Under the pieces are notes generated by a model. That model was not told the DNA's origin. It made no database searches and saw nothing but the letters and a program-made list of their open reading frames with translations. Positions 21,033-21,835 of a DNA stretch of 21,835 bases are shown piece after piece. The DNA lies in NCBI GenBank assembly GCA_964461295.1, contig CAYWTX010000298.1:1-21835 (forward strand), written 5' to 3'. The translations under genes were made by a program, and so were the position numbers. Source of the DNA: CAYWTX01 sp964461295. Lineage in GTDB: Bacteria > Planctomycetota > Phycisphaerae > SM23-33. Each line of letters starts with the position of its first letter. Position 1 is the stretch's first letter.

Positions 21033-21049
21033 GAGGAGAGAACAAATGA
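21029..21049 (+). CDS. Bridging mini-ORF (MRGENK) after the PQQ-like gene
   Basis: The ATG overlaps the stop of the PQQ-like gene (ATGA, 21029-21032). Six codons later its TGA overlaps the ATG of the next gene (ATGA, 21046-21049). It contains the AGGAGAG ribosome binding site of that gene. Length and geometry equal those of the mini-ORF at 4271-4291. Confidence 0.35.
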   Translation: MRGENK

Positions 21050-21835
21050 ATACGAATGCTGAACCTCGCGTGTCGGCCGGATGGCGTGGTTGGGCGACCA
21101 CGCTGACCTTGACGGCGCTGTTACTCGGGCAACCTGCGTGGGCAGGCACCGAAGTCTGGTATGGCATCATCACGCATGTCGACCTGGAGGCGAAAGGCAA
21201 GATCGACGGCAAGGGCGAGGATGGGAAGGCATCCGCCTACTGCATCCTTTGGGTGTTCAATGATTCCAACAACGGCGACCACACAAGAGACGGGTGTTTC
21301 TTGCGATATCAACTGCCCGATGACAAGGATATTCGGGTCGGCCGGCACCGGTATTACCTGGACGGCAAGAAGAGCACGCGCGCGGAGGCCGCCAAGGTCG
21401 GTAACTTGGTAGGTTGGGCGCGAGCAACTACGCCCGGCATGTGGTTCGAAGCATGGTCCTTTCCCAAGAAATACGCCGCTGTCTGGCGATTCCCCGATCC
21501 CGATGCGGATCCGAAACAGGCCATCTGGACCCTGTCGCTGTCGCCTGGACTGATCCTGCCGTCCCGTTCGGCGAAAGAACATGACAAAATGCGGGTCGCT
21601 TGGTGCATCAAACCCCCCGAAACAGTGGACACGTCAACGACCAACGGGGGTCGTTTTGAGGCATTGCAGAACACCGGGTTGACGATCAAACTGGCCACCG
21701 TCAACGGCCGGGTGACGCATGGATACGCAAGGATGTGGGGCAAGTTCTTGTATTATTTCACCATAAACGACTGCGATGCCGTGGTGAAGGACGGGCGTTT
21801 GACTGGGAAGATCCCCATCAGCCTCCTGTTGTACC
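21046..21835 (+). CDS. Secreted protein of unknown function, truncated by the window end
   Basis: At least 263 codons are open to the window edge. The N-terminus has a signal peptide: a short polar head, the hydrophobic TTLTLTALLLGQ and a likely cleavage site at AWA before GTEVWYGII. The mature part begins WYGIITHVDLEAKGKIDGKG and includes AYCILWVFNDSNN and RYYLDGKKSTRAEAAKVG. I do not recognise a family. It is the fourth gene of the esterase operon, 13 nt after the PQQ-like gene with a strong AGGAG 5-7 nt before the ATG, so it is probably co-expressed with it. Local GC is near 50%, lower than upstream. The 3' end lies outside the window. Confidence 0.8.
   Translation, partial: MNTNAEPRVSAGWRGWATTLTLTALLLGQPAWAGTEVWYGIITHVDLEAKGKIDGKGEDGKASAYCILWVFNDSNNGDHTRDGCFLRYQLPDDKDIRVGRHRYYLDGKKSTRAEAAKVGNLVGWARATTPGMWFEAWSFPKKYAAVWRFPDPDADPKQAIWTLSLSPGLILPSRSAKEHDKMRVAWCIKPPETVDTSTTNGGRFEALQNTGLTIKLATVNGRVTHGYARMWGKFLYYFTINDCDAVVKDGRLTGKIPISLLLY

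Overview
The window is GC-rich DNA, about 70% G+C by eye over most of its length, with strong G/C at third codon positions. It looks like a planctomycete or a close PVC relative, probably a genome fragment. That is inferred from gene content: a type I sulfatase, an FG-GAP/VCBS propeller, two secreted PQQ-like propellers, a GH4 enzyme, a GH28-like beta-helix, tandem CE15-like esterases and sugar isomerase/epimerase genes together are typical of planctomycete polysaccharide loci. No rRNA, tRNA, CRISPR array, transposase or phage gene is visible.

Layout. 1-363: a nested 197-bp palindromic repeat (51-247), then the promoter region of a cytoplasmic-type sulfatase (364-1734). 1760-5691, minus strand: in transcription order an intact GH4 glycosidase, a gutted GH4 remnant, a seven-repeat FG-GAP protein and the RNA cyclic phosphodiesterase ThpR. 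5885-6121: a solitary AbrB/MazE-type antitoxin with an operator-like palindrome. 6139-10118, minus: two overlapping ABC exporter half-genes whose motifs predict a heterodimer with one degenerate ATPase site. 10119-11006: an 888-bp stretch with no convincing gene but promoter-like and hairpin sequences. 11007-11477: a small TPR-like protein. 11572-13176 (minus) and 13264-14760 (plus): a divergent PQQ-propeller/GH28 pair. 14963-15856: a xylose-isomerase-like TIM barrel. 15971-16786 (minus): an AraC regulator divergent from an operon of two CE15-like esterases, a second PQQ-like protein and a secreted protein of unknown function that runs off the window (16986-21835).

How the genes may work together. 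GH28, CHSV-type GH4, CE15-like esterases and the sulfatase point to degradation of a uronic-acid-containing and possibly sulfated polysaccharide (pectin-like or algal). The AraC protein is the obvious candidate regulator of the esterase operon, and the TIM-barrel protein may process a released sugar. This is inference from families and position; no substrate is proven.

Most unusual sequence features. (1) At every closely spaced same-strand gene junction (five of five) a TGA overlaps the downstream start codon, twice by direct gene overlap and three times through a tiny 6- or 11-codon bridging ORF that begins on the upstream stop (ATGA) and ends on the downstream start (ATGA). (2) Seven of the eleven TGA stops are preceded by A, although A-ending codons are uncommon in these genes. 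(3) The nested palindrome at the left end. (4) The GH4 remnant missing roughly 290 central codons. (5) Extra linker segments at the same site in both ABC half-transporters. (6) A near-perfect 39-bp tandem duplication in the second PQQ-like gene, inside a tail of lower GC content.
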